Shown piece after piece: positions 1-6,152 of a stretch of DNA of 6,620 bases. The notes under the pieces were generated by a model, which did not search any database, was not told where the DNA came from, and saw only the letters and a program-made list of their open reading frames with translations. The stretch's first letter is position 1. Every line of letters begins with the position of its first letter. The position numbers and the translations under genes are program-made. Source of the stretch: an uncultured Collinsella sp. (GTDB lineage: Bacteria; Actinomycetota; Coriobacteriia; Coriobacteriales; Coriobacteriaceae); NCBI GenBank assembly GCA_938036665.1, contig CALHWR010000162.1, forward strand, positions 1 through 6,620, given 5' to 3'.

Positions 1-646
1 CGTCGGGTTGATCGTCCTCGGCTTCGTCGCCAAAGACATCGCTGTTTTGGAACGCAGGCGTCTCGGGTTGGTTGGCGGCTTCTTCGGTTGTCGACTTGGG
101 AGCCTCGTTGAGCTCCGCAGTGGCTTCCTGCTCTGATATGACTTTGGGATCGGTCGTGGCGGCGATTTCGGTTTCGGCTTCTGCTGTTACCTCAATGGCG
201 ACTTCGGTCTCTGTCTCGGGCTCGGGTTCCGGTACGGCTTCAACCATGGCTTCGGGCTCGCGACGCTTAACGTGCTTAGGGCGCACGGCCTTGAGGTCCT
301 TCTCGCCGCGTTTTTTCTTTTTGTAGGACTGCTTGGCACCCTTGGCAGCCTTGGGCTTGTCCTCGCCCTTGGCAAGGGCGGCATCCCAGGTATCGTTGGC
401 GATGACGGTGGCATACAGGCGACCGCCCTTAAAGACGGTCAGTCTAATGCAGTCGTCGAGCTCCTCGAGCAGCTCGCGCGTGGACTCGAAGCCCAGGTCA
501 TAAGCGGTCATGTCGCCGGCGGCGAGCGCCTCCTCGACCTGCGTCATAAACGTTTGCTTGCCGCACCCAATCGCGTCGCGCAGCAGACGATACAGATAGA
601 TGTGGTTGCCCAGCGATAGCGTGGGCGTAACTATTGTCTTGCTCAT
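1..646 (-). CDS. Hypothetical protein with possible LOTUS-like N-terminal domain and long charged tail (C-terminus cut by window edge)
   Basis: The minus-strand reading frame is open from an ATG at 646 to the left edge, giving 215 residues and no stop. The start is supported by AGGAGA (653-658, minus strand) about 6 nt upstream. Residues 1-85 look like a folded domain. The stretch YDLGFESTRELLEELDD (about 49-65) followed by FKGGRLYATV (72-81) resembles the OST-HTH/LOTUS pattern of a 'GF/GY..L.ELLE.L' helix followed by a strand; this match is by eye and weak. LOTUS domains of known proteins bind RNA. Residues 95-130 are very rich in Lys/Arg (QSYKKKKRGEK), and from 130 onward the chain is a low-complexity Glu/Pro/Thr/Ala tail, probably disordered. 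A basic linker would suit nucleic acid contact, but that is inference. No membrane segment or signal peptide is visible. It lies downstream of the membrane-protein gene on the same strand but appears to have its own promoter. The GC-rich composition fits the host chromosome. Confidence 0.8.
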   Translation of the reverse strand, partial: MSKTIVTPTLSLGNHIYLYRLLRDAIGCGKQTFMTQVEEALAAGDMTAYDLGFESTRELLEELDDCIRLTVFKGGRLYATVIANDTWDAALAKGEDKPKAAKGAKQSYKKKKRGEKDLKAVRPKHVKRREPEAMVEAVPEPEPETETEVAIEVTAEAETEIAATTDPKVISEQEATAELNEAPKSTTEEAANQPETPAFQNSDVFGDEAEDDQPD

Positions 647-674
647 GGCAAATCTCCTCTTTACACACCAAAGC

Positions 675-683
675 ATCTTACCA
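675..683 (-). promoter_or_regulatory. Candidate extended -10 promoter for the leftmost minus-strand gene
   Basis: Read on the minus strand, this is TGG followed by TAAGAT, a TGn extended -10 with 4 of 6 matches to TATAAT. It lies about 28 nt upstream of the ATG at 646, leaving room for a short leader carrying the AGGAGA ribosome binding site. No convincing -35 box is seen 16-18 nt upstream, which extended -10 promoters can tolerate. Judged by eye only. Confidence 0.35.
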
Positions 684-717
684 TCGCACGGTCCTTGCCA
701 TCTCGTCGCCCAAGGTA

Positions 718-750
718 AACGGGCGCGACCGTTGCCGGTTCGCGCCCGTT
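718..750 (-). terminator. GC-rich hairpin, probable terminator of the 785-1738 gene
   Basis: A perfect 11-bp inverted repeat (AACGGGCGCGA at 718-728 against TCGCGCCCGTT at 740-750) encloses an 11-nt loop. It lies 35 nt past the stop codon of the upstream minus-strand gene. In that direction the stem ends in GTT followed by TACC, so the U-tract is short. It may act as a weak intrinsic terminator or as a transcript-end stabiliser. Its place between two same-strand genes supports separate transcription units. Confidence 0.55.
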
Positions 751-784
751 ATGCAGGTCGGTTATCTATGAGAGACAAACGTGC

Positions 785-1738
785 TTAGTTGCCCGATGCC
801 GTGTCTTGGCTCGAGCTGTCTGATGCCGTGCCGGAAGCGGTTCCGCTCGAGCTGTTGGTGTTGCTATTGTCGGTAGATCCCGTGCCCGATACATTGCCGC
901 TCGTCTGGTCGCCTGTGCTCGGTTGAGAGCCGTCAGTCGTTTGGCTTGAGTCAGTCGTGCTGGATTGCGTGCCACTGTTGGCCGTAGAGGAATCGGTGCC
1001 CTGCGATTGGTTTTGGGTGTTCGAGGACGAATTGGCAGAGGCAGAGCTGTCTTGCGTGTCGTCCGTCTGTGCCTGCTGATCCTGCGACTGGGTGTTGCCA
1101 TTTGCATCGCTCTCGGTCGTGCGCGACGACAGGATTGGCTCGGGACGCTCGCCCAGACCCTCACCGGCAGTGGTGATAAGGATGGCGCCGGCGCAGGCGA
1201 TGACCGCGACGATGGCGATGGCGATCGAGAAGATGATGACCTTCTTTTGCGTCTGGCTGCGCTCTGCCGCCGCCTTGGCGCGCAGGCTGTCGGGGGCGAC
1301 ACGCGCCGTGGTCGCGCGCCCTGCAATCTGGCGCATCTCCTGGGTAGTTGCGGCGCCGCCTAAGTGCTCCTCGGCATTAAACTCAACGGGTTCATAGGCG
1401 CCGGCGGGGTAGTCGACGTCGGCGTGCGTACCTTTGAGGGCTTTGGCGCTGGCAGAGATAAAGTGGCGGTAGACCTGCGAGGACACAACGGTGATGACCG
1501 AGCTCACGGCGGCGCCAATTACTGAACCGGCAATACCAATCTTGGAAGCAAGCGCGACGCTCGTGGCGGCGGCTGCGGCGCCGGCGATGATCTGGGGAAT
1601 GGAAATGTCATCGAACAGGCCCTTTTTGGGCGCGATGGCCATGGTCTGTCCGATGGAATGGTTTTCGTGAACGCCGTTGTTGAGCGCGGCTGGTGTCATG
1701 ACACGCGTGCGCGGCGCGTCGGTGTACTTGGTTGTCAT
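785..1738 (-). CDS. Membrane protein of unknown function with Ser/Thr/Gln/Asn-rich C-terminal tail
   Basis: The product has 317 residues from the ATG at 1738, which has an excellent GGGAGG ribosome binding site about 8 nt upstream. An in-frame extension to 1834 is possible but lacks that site and would add an unlikely N-terminus. Residues 1-45 are polar. Residues 47-88 form a long Ala/Gly/Val/Ser hydrophobic stretch (IIAGAAAAATSVALASKIG onward) that could be one or two small-residue-rich helices. Residues 89-165 are polar and mostly basic towards the end. Residues 167-190 (VIIFSIAIAIVAVIACAGAI) are a clear transmembrane helix, preceded by Gln-Lys-Lys. Residues 205-317 are a low-complexity tail of Ser, Thr, Gln, Asn, Asp and Gly, probably exposed outside the cell if Lys166-Lys167 stay inside. 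No LPXTG sorting signal or enzymatic motif is seen. The family was not recognised. A hairpin at 718-750 follows the gene, which belongs to the GC-rich chromosomal background. Confidence 0.85.
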   Translation of the reverse strand: MTTKYTDAPRTRVMTPAALNNGVHENHSIGQTMAIAPKKGLFDDISIPQIIAGAAAAATSVALASKIGIAGSVIGAAVSSVITVVSSQVYRHFISASAKALKGTHADVDYPAGAYEPVEFNAEEHLGGAATTQEMRQIAGRATTARVAPDSLRAKAAAERSQTQKKVIIFSIAIAIVAVIACAGAILITTAGEGLGERPEPILSSRTTESDANGNTQSQDQQAQTDDTQDSSASANSSSNTQNQSQGTDSSTANSGTQSSTTDSSQTTDGSQPSTGDQTSGNVSGTGSTDNSNTNSSSGTASGTASDSSSQDTASGN

Positions 1739-1912
1739 ACGGGGTCCTCCCGATGTAAATCTGCTTCGTTTCGTGTAGCCATCAGGGTACCCACCAGATG
1801 TGAATCGTACGTGACATTTAACAGATACCATCAACTCATCAAGGGGGCCTGCTGTCTTTGGTGCAATAGCTTGATGCTAAACTGGATTTACTATTGCGAG
1901 GTGGTTTACGTG

Positions 1913-2131
1913 ATGTACCCGTATATGACATTCGAAGATGGTACCGAGGTCATTCATTCTGACCTGATTACAGATGGCGATATCGAAAAGGTTATCGTGC
2001 ATTTTGAGCGACCGACGGCAGAGGGCTTCGACTCCGCTCGTTGTGAGTTGCCTTCCTGTTCGTGGACTGACTGGGAAGGGCATTTTACTCAGAGTGAAAA
2101 ACGAGCTTTCGAAGAGTGTCTGAGCAAATAA
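1913..2131 (+). CDS. Small protein of unknown function, 72 residues
   Basis: The start is placed at the ATG at 1913; a GTG at 1910 is directly in front and equally in frame. The purine-rich GAGGTGG at 1898-1904 is a fair ribosome binding site for either. The frame is open much further upstream, but that extension overlaps the divergent promoter region and reads as non-coding. The protein begins MYPYMTFEDGTEVIHSDL and has a strand-rich look, with alternating hydrophobic residues in EKVIVHFERP (25-34). It continues FDSARCELPSCSW (39-51) and ends in a charged helix (SEKRAFEECL). There are three cysteines (44, 49 and 69) and no membrane segment. The layout recalls small uncharacterised proteins of gut Firmicutes and Actinobacteria that open with a 'TFPDGTEV'-like strand, but I cannot name a family. 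Base composition is intermediate between the GC-rich left flank and the AT-rich operon that starts 100 nt downstream. No terminator separates them, so read-through is possible. Confidence 0.7.
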   Translation: MYPYMTFEDGTEVIHSDLITDGDIEKVIVHFERPTAEGFDSARCELPSCSWTDWEGHFTQSEKRAFEECLSK

Positions 2132-2137
2132 TTTAGA

Positions 2138-2157
2138 TTAGTTCGAGTTTAGTTCGA
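2138..2157 (+). repeat. Tandem 9-bp direct repeat TTAGTTCGA, possible operator or activator site
   Basis: TTAGTTCGA occurs at 2138-2146 and again at 2149-2157, an 11-nt period that puts both copies on about the same face of the helix. The second copy ends 18 nt before the candidate -35 box at 2176. That is a usual place for an activator site or an upstream operator. The TTCGA cores can also form a weak 5-bp hairpin, too short and without a T-tract to be a terminator. A regulatory role is inference. Confidence 0.4.
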
Positions 2158-2175
2158 ATAAAGAAGCTGAATGCG

Positions 2176-2204
2176 ATGACCTAAAGCGTATGCATTTTTA
2201 GTAT
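2176..2204 (+). promoter_or_regulatory. Candidate sigma70-type promoter of the DUF2087-MFS-radical SAM-peptide operon
   Basis: ATGACC (2176-2181, 4 of 6 matches to TTGACA) and TAGTAT (2199-2204, 4 of 6 matches to TATAAT) are separated by exactly 17 nt. Transcription would start near 2211, leaving a leader of about 20 nt that contains the GGAGG ribosome binding site at 2221-2225. The boxes were matched by eye and each departs from consensus, so the site is only plausible. Confidence 0.4.
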
Positions 2205-2231
2205 TAGATGCGTATGAAATGGAGGATGTGA

Positions 2232-2513
2232 ATGGATGAGCTAATAGACTTTAAAAAACGATTTCTCAAGAATGGCGAGCTGGTTTCAATTCCAAAAAAG
2301 GAAAGCTATAAAAGAATCATGCTGCTATGGGCTGTCTCTTTCTTTGAATTAAATACAAGTTATACGGAGCTTCAGGTTAATCGTGTGCTGTCACAGCTCT
2401 ATCCTGATTATGCCGTGTTGAGGCGGTACTTGGTTGATTATGGATTCCTATTAAGGGATGAACGAGGCCTGAAATACGAGGTTAATCGTGATGTTCACGG
2501 TATTGAGAGCTAG
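2232..2513 (+). CDS. Stand-alone DUF2087 domain protein, possible regulator
   Basis: The product has 93 residues, with a strong GGAGG ribosome binding site (2221-2225) 6 nt before the ATG. Nearly the whole chain matches the DUF2087 pattern as I know it: FLKNGELVSIPKKESYKRI near the N-terminus (residues 11-29), then a central helix ending in FFELNTSYTELQVN, then VLSQLYPDYAVLRRYLVDYG, and a final RDERGLKYEVN strand. The conserved Y-T-E..VN and LRR.LVD..G segments are present. DUF2087 is often found fused to ArsR- or MarR-like DNA-binding domains, where it is thought to accompany transcriptional control; here it stands alone and no extra helix-turn-helix is attached. As first gene of the operon it may be a regulator of the cassette, an adaptor or an immunity-type partner; the sequence does not decide. 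Its 3' end overlaps the next gene by 23-26 nt, which suggests translational coupling. Confidence 0.85.
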   Translation: MDELIDFKKRFLKNGELVSIPKKESYKRIMLLWAVSFFELNTSYTELQVNRVLSQLYPDYAVLRRYLVDYGFLLRDERGLKYEVNRDVHGIES

Positions 2514-3675
2514 CCGTCCGGTTCGGGTCCTATATATTGCTAGAGGGATAAGCGAAATAGGCAATTGGTGTGCGAATATTGCTTTGCCAATGCTGATTTA
2601 CGAGGTAACTCACGATGTTTCTGCAACTGCTTTGATGGTCTGCTGCAGATTTGCCCCCTCTCTGTTTTCAGTTGCGCTCGCGCAGCTGCCTCAGAAGATG
2701 GGTATCGGGACACTGCAGGCCATGAGATTGGCAGACTTAATTCGCGCGGGATTATTCGTTTGCTATATTTTTGTTGATAGTAAATGGAGTATGTTTGCTA
2801 TTACGTGCGCGGTATCGCTTTGCCGAACGGTAGAAATGCCCTGCTTTTACTCGTTGTTAAGAGCCAATACGAATAGTATCAATCGCGACGTAATTAATAA
2901 TTCGTTTGGGTTCCTGCAGAATTTGATGATGGTCCTGGGGCCAGTTGCCGGCGGTTTTGTTGTCGCTCAATTTGGGGCGGAGGCTGTTCTTGCATTAGAC
3001 GCGCTTTCTTTTGCCGCGTCGTTCTGGTTGCTGCGAGATGTTCCGTCGGTTATCGAGGTTAATGATAAAGAGGGAATAAGCAAAAATGAAAAAAACAGGA
3101 CTGCATTTAGTGATCTTAGCGCGAAGCACTTGGCAATTGGTTTCCTATTAATCGATATTTCTAGTGGCGTGGCATTCGGCTCTCTGAATTCTCTTTTGCC
3201 AGCTATAGCGCAATTGCAATTTGACTCGTCATCGATACAATATGGATTCCTTCAGAGTAGTCTTACAATCGGACTGTTGTTCGGAAATACAATATACGGT
3301 CGTTTAATCAGTGGTTCCGATTGCGTTAAATCATATTGTTTTGTGACGTATCTTGCGCTCGGTGCGTATCTGGCGTTTGGCTATCGCTATGCGTCTGGGA
3401 TATCGTTTATTTTCCTTTTTATCGTCGGTGCCGGAAACGCCATTCAAGATGTGCTTCTCATAACATCGCTGCAGGATTTGGCGAGAGACGGATCTGAATC
3501 GATAAGCCTGTTTTCAATTAGGGAGTCTTTGCAATCGGTTGCTGTTGTTATTTCAACACTTCTTGTTTCCCTGTTCACGAGCATCGCGATGTTCTCAATT
3601 CTCGTTACAGGACTTGGTGTATTTTCAATTATGATGGTAGTTGTGTTTCAATTGAATTATTTGCGAAAGATGTGA
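2491..3675 (+). CDS. MFS transporter, probable exporter of the operon's product
   Basis: The product has 394 residues from the ATG at 2491. A GTG at 2488 directly before it is equally in frame, and GAGG at 2478-2481 serves either; both starts lie inside the DUF2087 gene. The protein is strongly hydrophobic with roughly 11-12 predicted membrane segments and a charged cytoplasmic loop near residues 185-215 (VNDKEGISKNEKNR) dividing it into two halves, as expected for the major facilitator superfamily. The opening (ARGISEIGNWCANIALP, then LIYEVTHD) and the segment VLGPVAGGFVVAQFG followed by ALDALSFAASFWLL are typical of the TES/MFS_3 drug- and siderophore-exporter type. The usual loop 2-3 motif (G.laDr.grr) is degenerate here (QLPQKMGIGTLQAM), so proton coupling may be altered. 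It sits immediately before the radical SAM gene, 7 nt apart. Export of the modified peptide is the natural inference, but transport direction and substrate are unproven. Confidence 0.88.
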   Translation: MFTVLRASRPVRVLYIARGISEIGNWCANIALPMLIYEVTHDVSATALMVCCRFAPSLFSVALAQLPQKMGIGTLQAMRLADLIRAGLFVCYIFVDSKWSMFAITCAVSLCRTVEMPCFYSLLRANTNSINRDVINNSFGFLQNLMMVLGPVAGGFVVAQFGAEAVLALDALSFAASFWLLRDVPSVIEVNDKEGISKNEKNRTAFSDLSAKHLAIGFLLIDISSGVAFGSLNSLLPAIAQLQFDSSSIQYGFLQSSLTIGLLFGNTIYGRLISGSDCVKSYCFVTYLALGAYLAFGYRYASGISFIFLFIVGAGNAIQDVLLITSLQDLARDGSESISLFSIRESLQSVAVVISTLLVSLFTSIAMFSILVTGLGVFSIMMVVVFQLNYLRKM

Positions 3676-3682
3676 CGTTGAT

Positions 3683-6004
3683 ATGCCTAAAACGCTTTTA
3701 GTATTTCCCCCAGGATGGAGTCCAGTGGGGCCGTATCTTGCCTTGCCTGTTTTGAAGTCATATCTTCAAGAGGTTGAACAATACAAAGTTGACATTGTTG
3801 ACTTAAACGTGGAATTTTACGATGACCTCCTATCTTTTAGACATGTCGAAGAGTGCTGTAAAAGGTATCGGGAATCAAAGGATTCGTTTAGTTCGAATGT
3901 TCAATTAACAATCGAGTTGATACAAAAGTCGGCACTTAATGTTGACGAGGCAAAAGATATTTTCAGATCGAAGAGATACTTTAATCTAAAAGAAAGACAA
4001 TATGCTGAAAACATTTTTAGAAATGCACTCTATATCATAAATCACGTCTCATATGGAGTTAAATACACGTTCAACTCCATAGATCTGCCCTATGATTATT
4101 ATTCGACACCAGAAATAATGAAATCGCTTGCGGATACCTTGCATAATCCGTTTATTTCCTTCTATGAAACTGCCTTTCTTAAGCGTATTCAGAGGGAAAA
4201 AATCGAGTTTATTGGGATTTCGGTGAGCGGCTGTTTCCAATTGATTTCTGCAGTTACGTTAGCGAAACTGATTAAAGAAGAATGTCCATCTGTTAAACAC
4301 GTCTCATTGGGCGGCAATTACATTACTCGTTTAGCAGATGACTGCATGAAAGAATGGCATCCCTTTTTTGAATACATTGATTCGATAATGATGTATGACG
4401 GCGAAGAGCCGCTTGCACGTCTTCTTGAGGCTCTTGACTCTGGTGATGACAATCTCGACTGTGTTCCAAACCTTTGCCATGCTAAAGGTGGAAAGATATA
4501 TAAAAACCATCGGATTGAGCAAACATTTATCAACGATACAGTTCCCGATTTCGATGGCTTCGCCCTTTCTAAATACTTCATGCCTGAGCTAATATTGCCG
4601 GTTTATTCCTCTAGGCAGTGTTTTAATCATTGCGCCTTCTGCACCATTCCCGGTGCTACCGGTGGTTGTTACCGAAAGATGCCTATATCGAGAGTATTTG
4701 AAATAATGTGTCGGTTAAATGAAAAATACGGCACGAGAGTTTTCTCTTTTGTGGATGAAACATTCGAAGGCAAAAGAATGGAGCAACTCGCGGATGAAAT
4801 AAACGCATCGGGAAAAACGTTTTTCTGGCATGGAGAAACGAGGTTCTCTCCAACCCTAAGTACAGACGTTTTTAACAAGATATACCAAAGTGGATGTAGG
4901 CAGATTCAGTTTGGCCTCGAGTCATACAACCAAAGAGTTCTTGATCTAATGAAGAAGAACACGAGAGTTGATTGGATTGATCGCAATATCCATGATTGTC
5001 TCAATGCGGGTATTCCTGTTCATCTATTTTTTATGATTGGCTTTCCGACCGAAACTAAAGAAGAGGCTCTGAACACCTTAGCTTATACAGAGAATGTTTT
5101 GAATTATTCAAAACAGGTATGTGGTGTTCCATATTCCACGAGAGGATTTACGAATTTTGGTCTCGTTATGGGGTCGGATGTTTGGAATCATCCCGATAAG
5201 TATGGTGTCTCTGTAATGCCGAAGTCCCAATATGAGGATTTGCGCCTCGAAGTGGATTATGTTTCAGGCACTGGTTTAACTTTAAATGAAGCAAAATCCT
5301 TATCTGATGAGCATCATATTGATTTTTATATGCAAGAGGTCATAAACGGTAGTGACACAATTGACTTGCCCCAGCGGCTTCATATTTCAGAGGTGACCTG
5401 GATCCTAGATTCTATTCACGCTGTCAGGTATAAGGGACATTTGACCAAAGTAAAGCGACGGCTAACTAGTCTAAATCCAGCTGATCGAATCTGGCTGGAT
5501 TCCAAGACCTCTGTCGTGCTCGTTGAGCCATTTGCCTACTTCTATAATTCTGAATACCATCATGTCTATGCTGTTTCCCAGTTGGTATACCTTAAGTTGG
5601 CCCGTTTATTGGAGGCCGATTGTAGCATTTCTCTTATTCTTGATCAGGGCGACCTCGAGCTGACAAGGGCGATAGAAGAACTGTTGCATTATGGATTGCT
5701 GAATACAAATATCGATGCCGATTATGTAATGCACGATAATGGTTTTCAATTGGTTAAAAGTTCGTTTGTTAAAGAAGTCGGACGCTCAAAAGAGGGGTTA
5801 AGAGTACTGCTGAGTTGTGCCACCCATAGAATGTGTGCGGTTAATGATTATTCGTTCGCTTTGCTTTCGTTGTTTGAAAAGCCGATTACTAAGAACGAGC
5901 TGCGCGACATTTTGAAAAAAGAGGGACTATCGGCAAACGAGGAGCAATTAAACAAGTTGGTTGATAATTGCATGAAAGCAGATATACTACAATTGATTAG
6001 ATAG
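3683..6004 (+). CDS. B12-binding radical SAM enzyme, candidate peptide-modifying enzyme
   Basis: The product has 773 residues. It has a cobalamin-binding-like N-terminal domain (about 1-260): the opening LLVFPPGWSPVGPYLALPVL matches the BchE-like class, S180-V-S-G and LGGN (209-212) fit the cofactor pocket, and a helical insertion of about 120 residues lies between. No DxHxxG motif is seen, as in many BchE-like domains. The radical SAM core (about 300-530) carries the CX3CX2C cluster motif at Cys313, Cys317 and Cys320. GLES at 411-414 and MIGFPTET further on are typical core strands. Residues 605-680 and 690-773 look like two winged-helix modules; the last (ALLSLFEKPITKNELRDIL...) resembles PqqD-like leader-binding domains. 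Known B12 radical SAM enzymes often methylate unactivated carbons or rearrange substrates. The adjacent 36-residue peptide suggests a RiPP maturase, by inference. No good ribosome binding site precedes the ATG 7 nt after the MFS stop, so coupled translation is likely. It could instead act on a small molecule. Confidence 0.9.
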   Translation: MPKTLLVFPPGWSPVGPYLALPVLKSYLQEVEQYKVDIVDLNVEFYDDLLSFRHVEECCKRYRESKDSFSSNVQLTIELIQKSALNVDEAKDIFRSKRYFNLKERQYAENIFRNALYIINHVSYGVKYTFNSIDLPYDYYSTPEIMKSLADTLHNPFISFYETAFLKRIQREKIEFIGISVSGCFQLISAVTLAKLIKEECPSVKHVSLGGNYITRLADDCMKEWHPFFEYIDSIMMYDGEEPLARLLEALDSGDDNLDCVPNLCHAKGGKIYKNHRIEQTFINDTVPDFDGFALSKYFMPELILPVYSSRQCFNHCAFCTIPGATGGCYRKMPISRVFEIMCRLNEKYGTRVFSFVDETFEGKRMEQLADEINASGKTFFWHGETRFSPTLSTDVFNKIYQSGCRQIQFGLESYNQRVLDLMKKNTRVDWIDRNIHDCLNAGIPVHLFFMIGFPTETKEEALNTLAYTENVLNYSKQVCGVPYSTRGFTNFGLVMGSDVWNHPDKYGVSVMPKSQYEDLRLEVDYVSGTGLTLNEAKSLSDEHHIDFYMQEVINGSDTIDLPQRLHISEVTWILDSIHAVRYKGHLTKVKRRLTSLNPADRIWLDSKTSVVLVEPFAYFYNSEYHHVYAVSQLVYLKLARLLEADCSISLILDQGDLELTRAIEELLHYGLLNTNIDADYVMHDNGFQLVKSSFVKEVGRSKEGLRVLLSCATHRMCAVNDYSFALLSLFEKPITKNELRDILKKEGLSANEEQLNKLVDNCMKADILQLIR

Positions 6005-6017
6005 AGGAGGTTTCTGC

Positions 6018-6128
6018 ATGGACGTTATTAACAAAGATCTCTTGGAGCAACTGAAAGAGTCTCAGGAAGAGGGCGTCGTGGTAGAAGTGTTCGACTTTGA
6101 GGACTACATGGATAAATTCTGCCATTAG
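6018..6128 (+). CDS. Small acidic peptide, candidate RiPP precursor (36 residues)
   Basis: The ATG at 6018 follows a perfect AGGAGG (6005-6010) at 7-nt spacing, placed right after the radical SAM stop; the frame ends at TAG 6126-6128. The peptide starts MDVINKDLLEQLKESQEEG, likely a helix, continues VVVEV, and ends FDFEDYMDKFCH. It has 11 acidic residues against 3 lysines. Aromatics at Phe25, Phe27, Tyr30 and Phe34, plus Cys35 and His36 at the very end, give a C-terminal half quite unlike the charged N-terminal half. A charged helical leader followed by a short aromatic core is the usual layout of precursors for radical SAM modifying enzymes. There is no double-glycine leader site (only a single Gly19). 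A terminator follows at once, making this the last gene of the operon. I do not recognise a known peptide family; it could also be a small partner protein of the enzyme. Confidence 0.75.
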   Translation: MDVINKDLLEQLKESQEEGVVVEVFDFEDYMDKFCH

Positions 6129-6152
6129 TTTCGGAATTTACTTGCCTCGCTT

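Noticed and set aside
72..788. Plus-strand frames at 72-326, 272-619 and 600-788
   Set aside because: They are antisense or overlap the better supported minus-strand gene, which has a strong ribosome binding site and codon use fitting a GC-rich host.
766..1397. Open frames on both strands (766-1326 minus, 965-1363 and 1092-1397 plus) overlapping the Ser/Thr-rich membrane protein gene
   Set aside because: They arise from the repetitive GC-rich codons of the 785-1738 gene, have Arg-rich or low-information products and no good ribosome binding sites.
1658..1912. N-terminal extension of the 72-residue protein back to 1658
   Set aside because: It would run antisense into the start of the neighbouring gene and across the divergent intergenic region; the added sequence looks non-coding and the GAGGTGG before 1913 gives a better start.
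2142..2158. Small TTCGA/TCGAA hairpin after the 72-residue gene as a terminator
   Set aside because: The stem is only 5 bp and no T-tract follows.
2208..2231. Tiny frame MRMKWRM just before the DUF2087 gene, as a possible leader peptide
   Set aside because: It overlaps the GGAGG ribosome binding site of the next gene and has no ribosome binding site of its own; most likely chance.
4049..4878. Several minus-strand and shifted frames inside the radical SAM gene
   Set aside because: All lie wholly within the strongly supported 773-residue frame and have no recognisable features.
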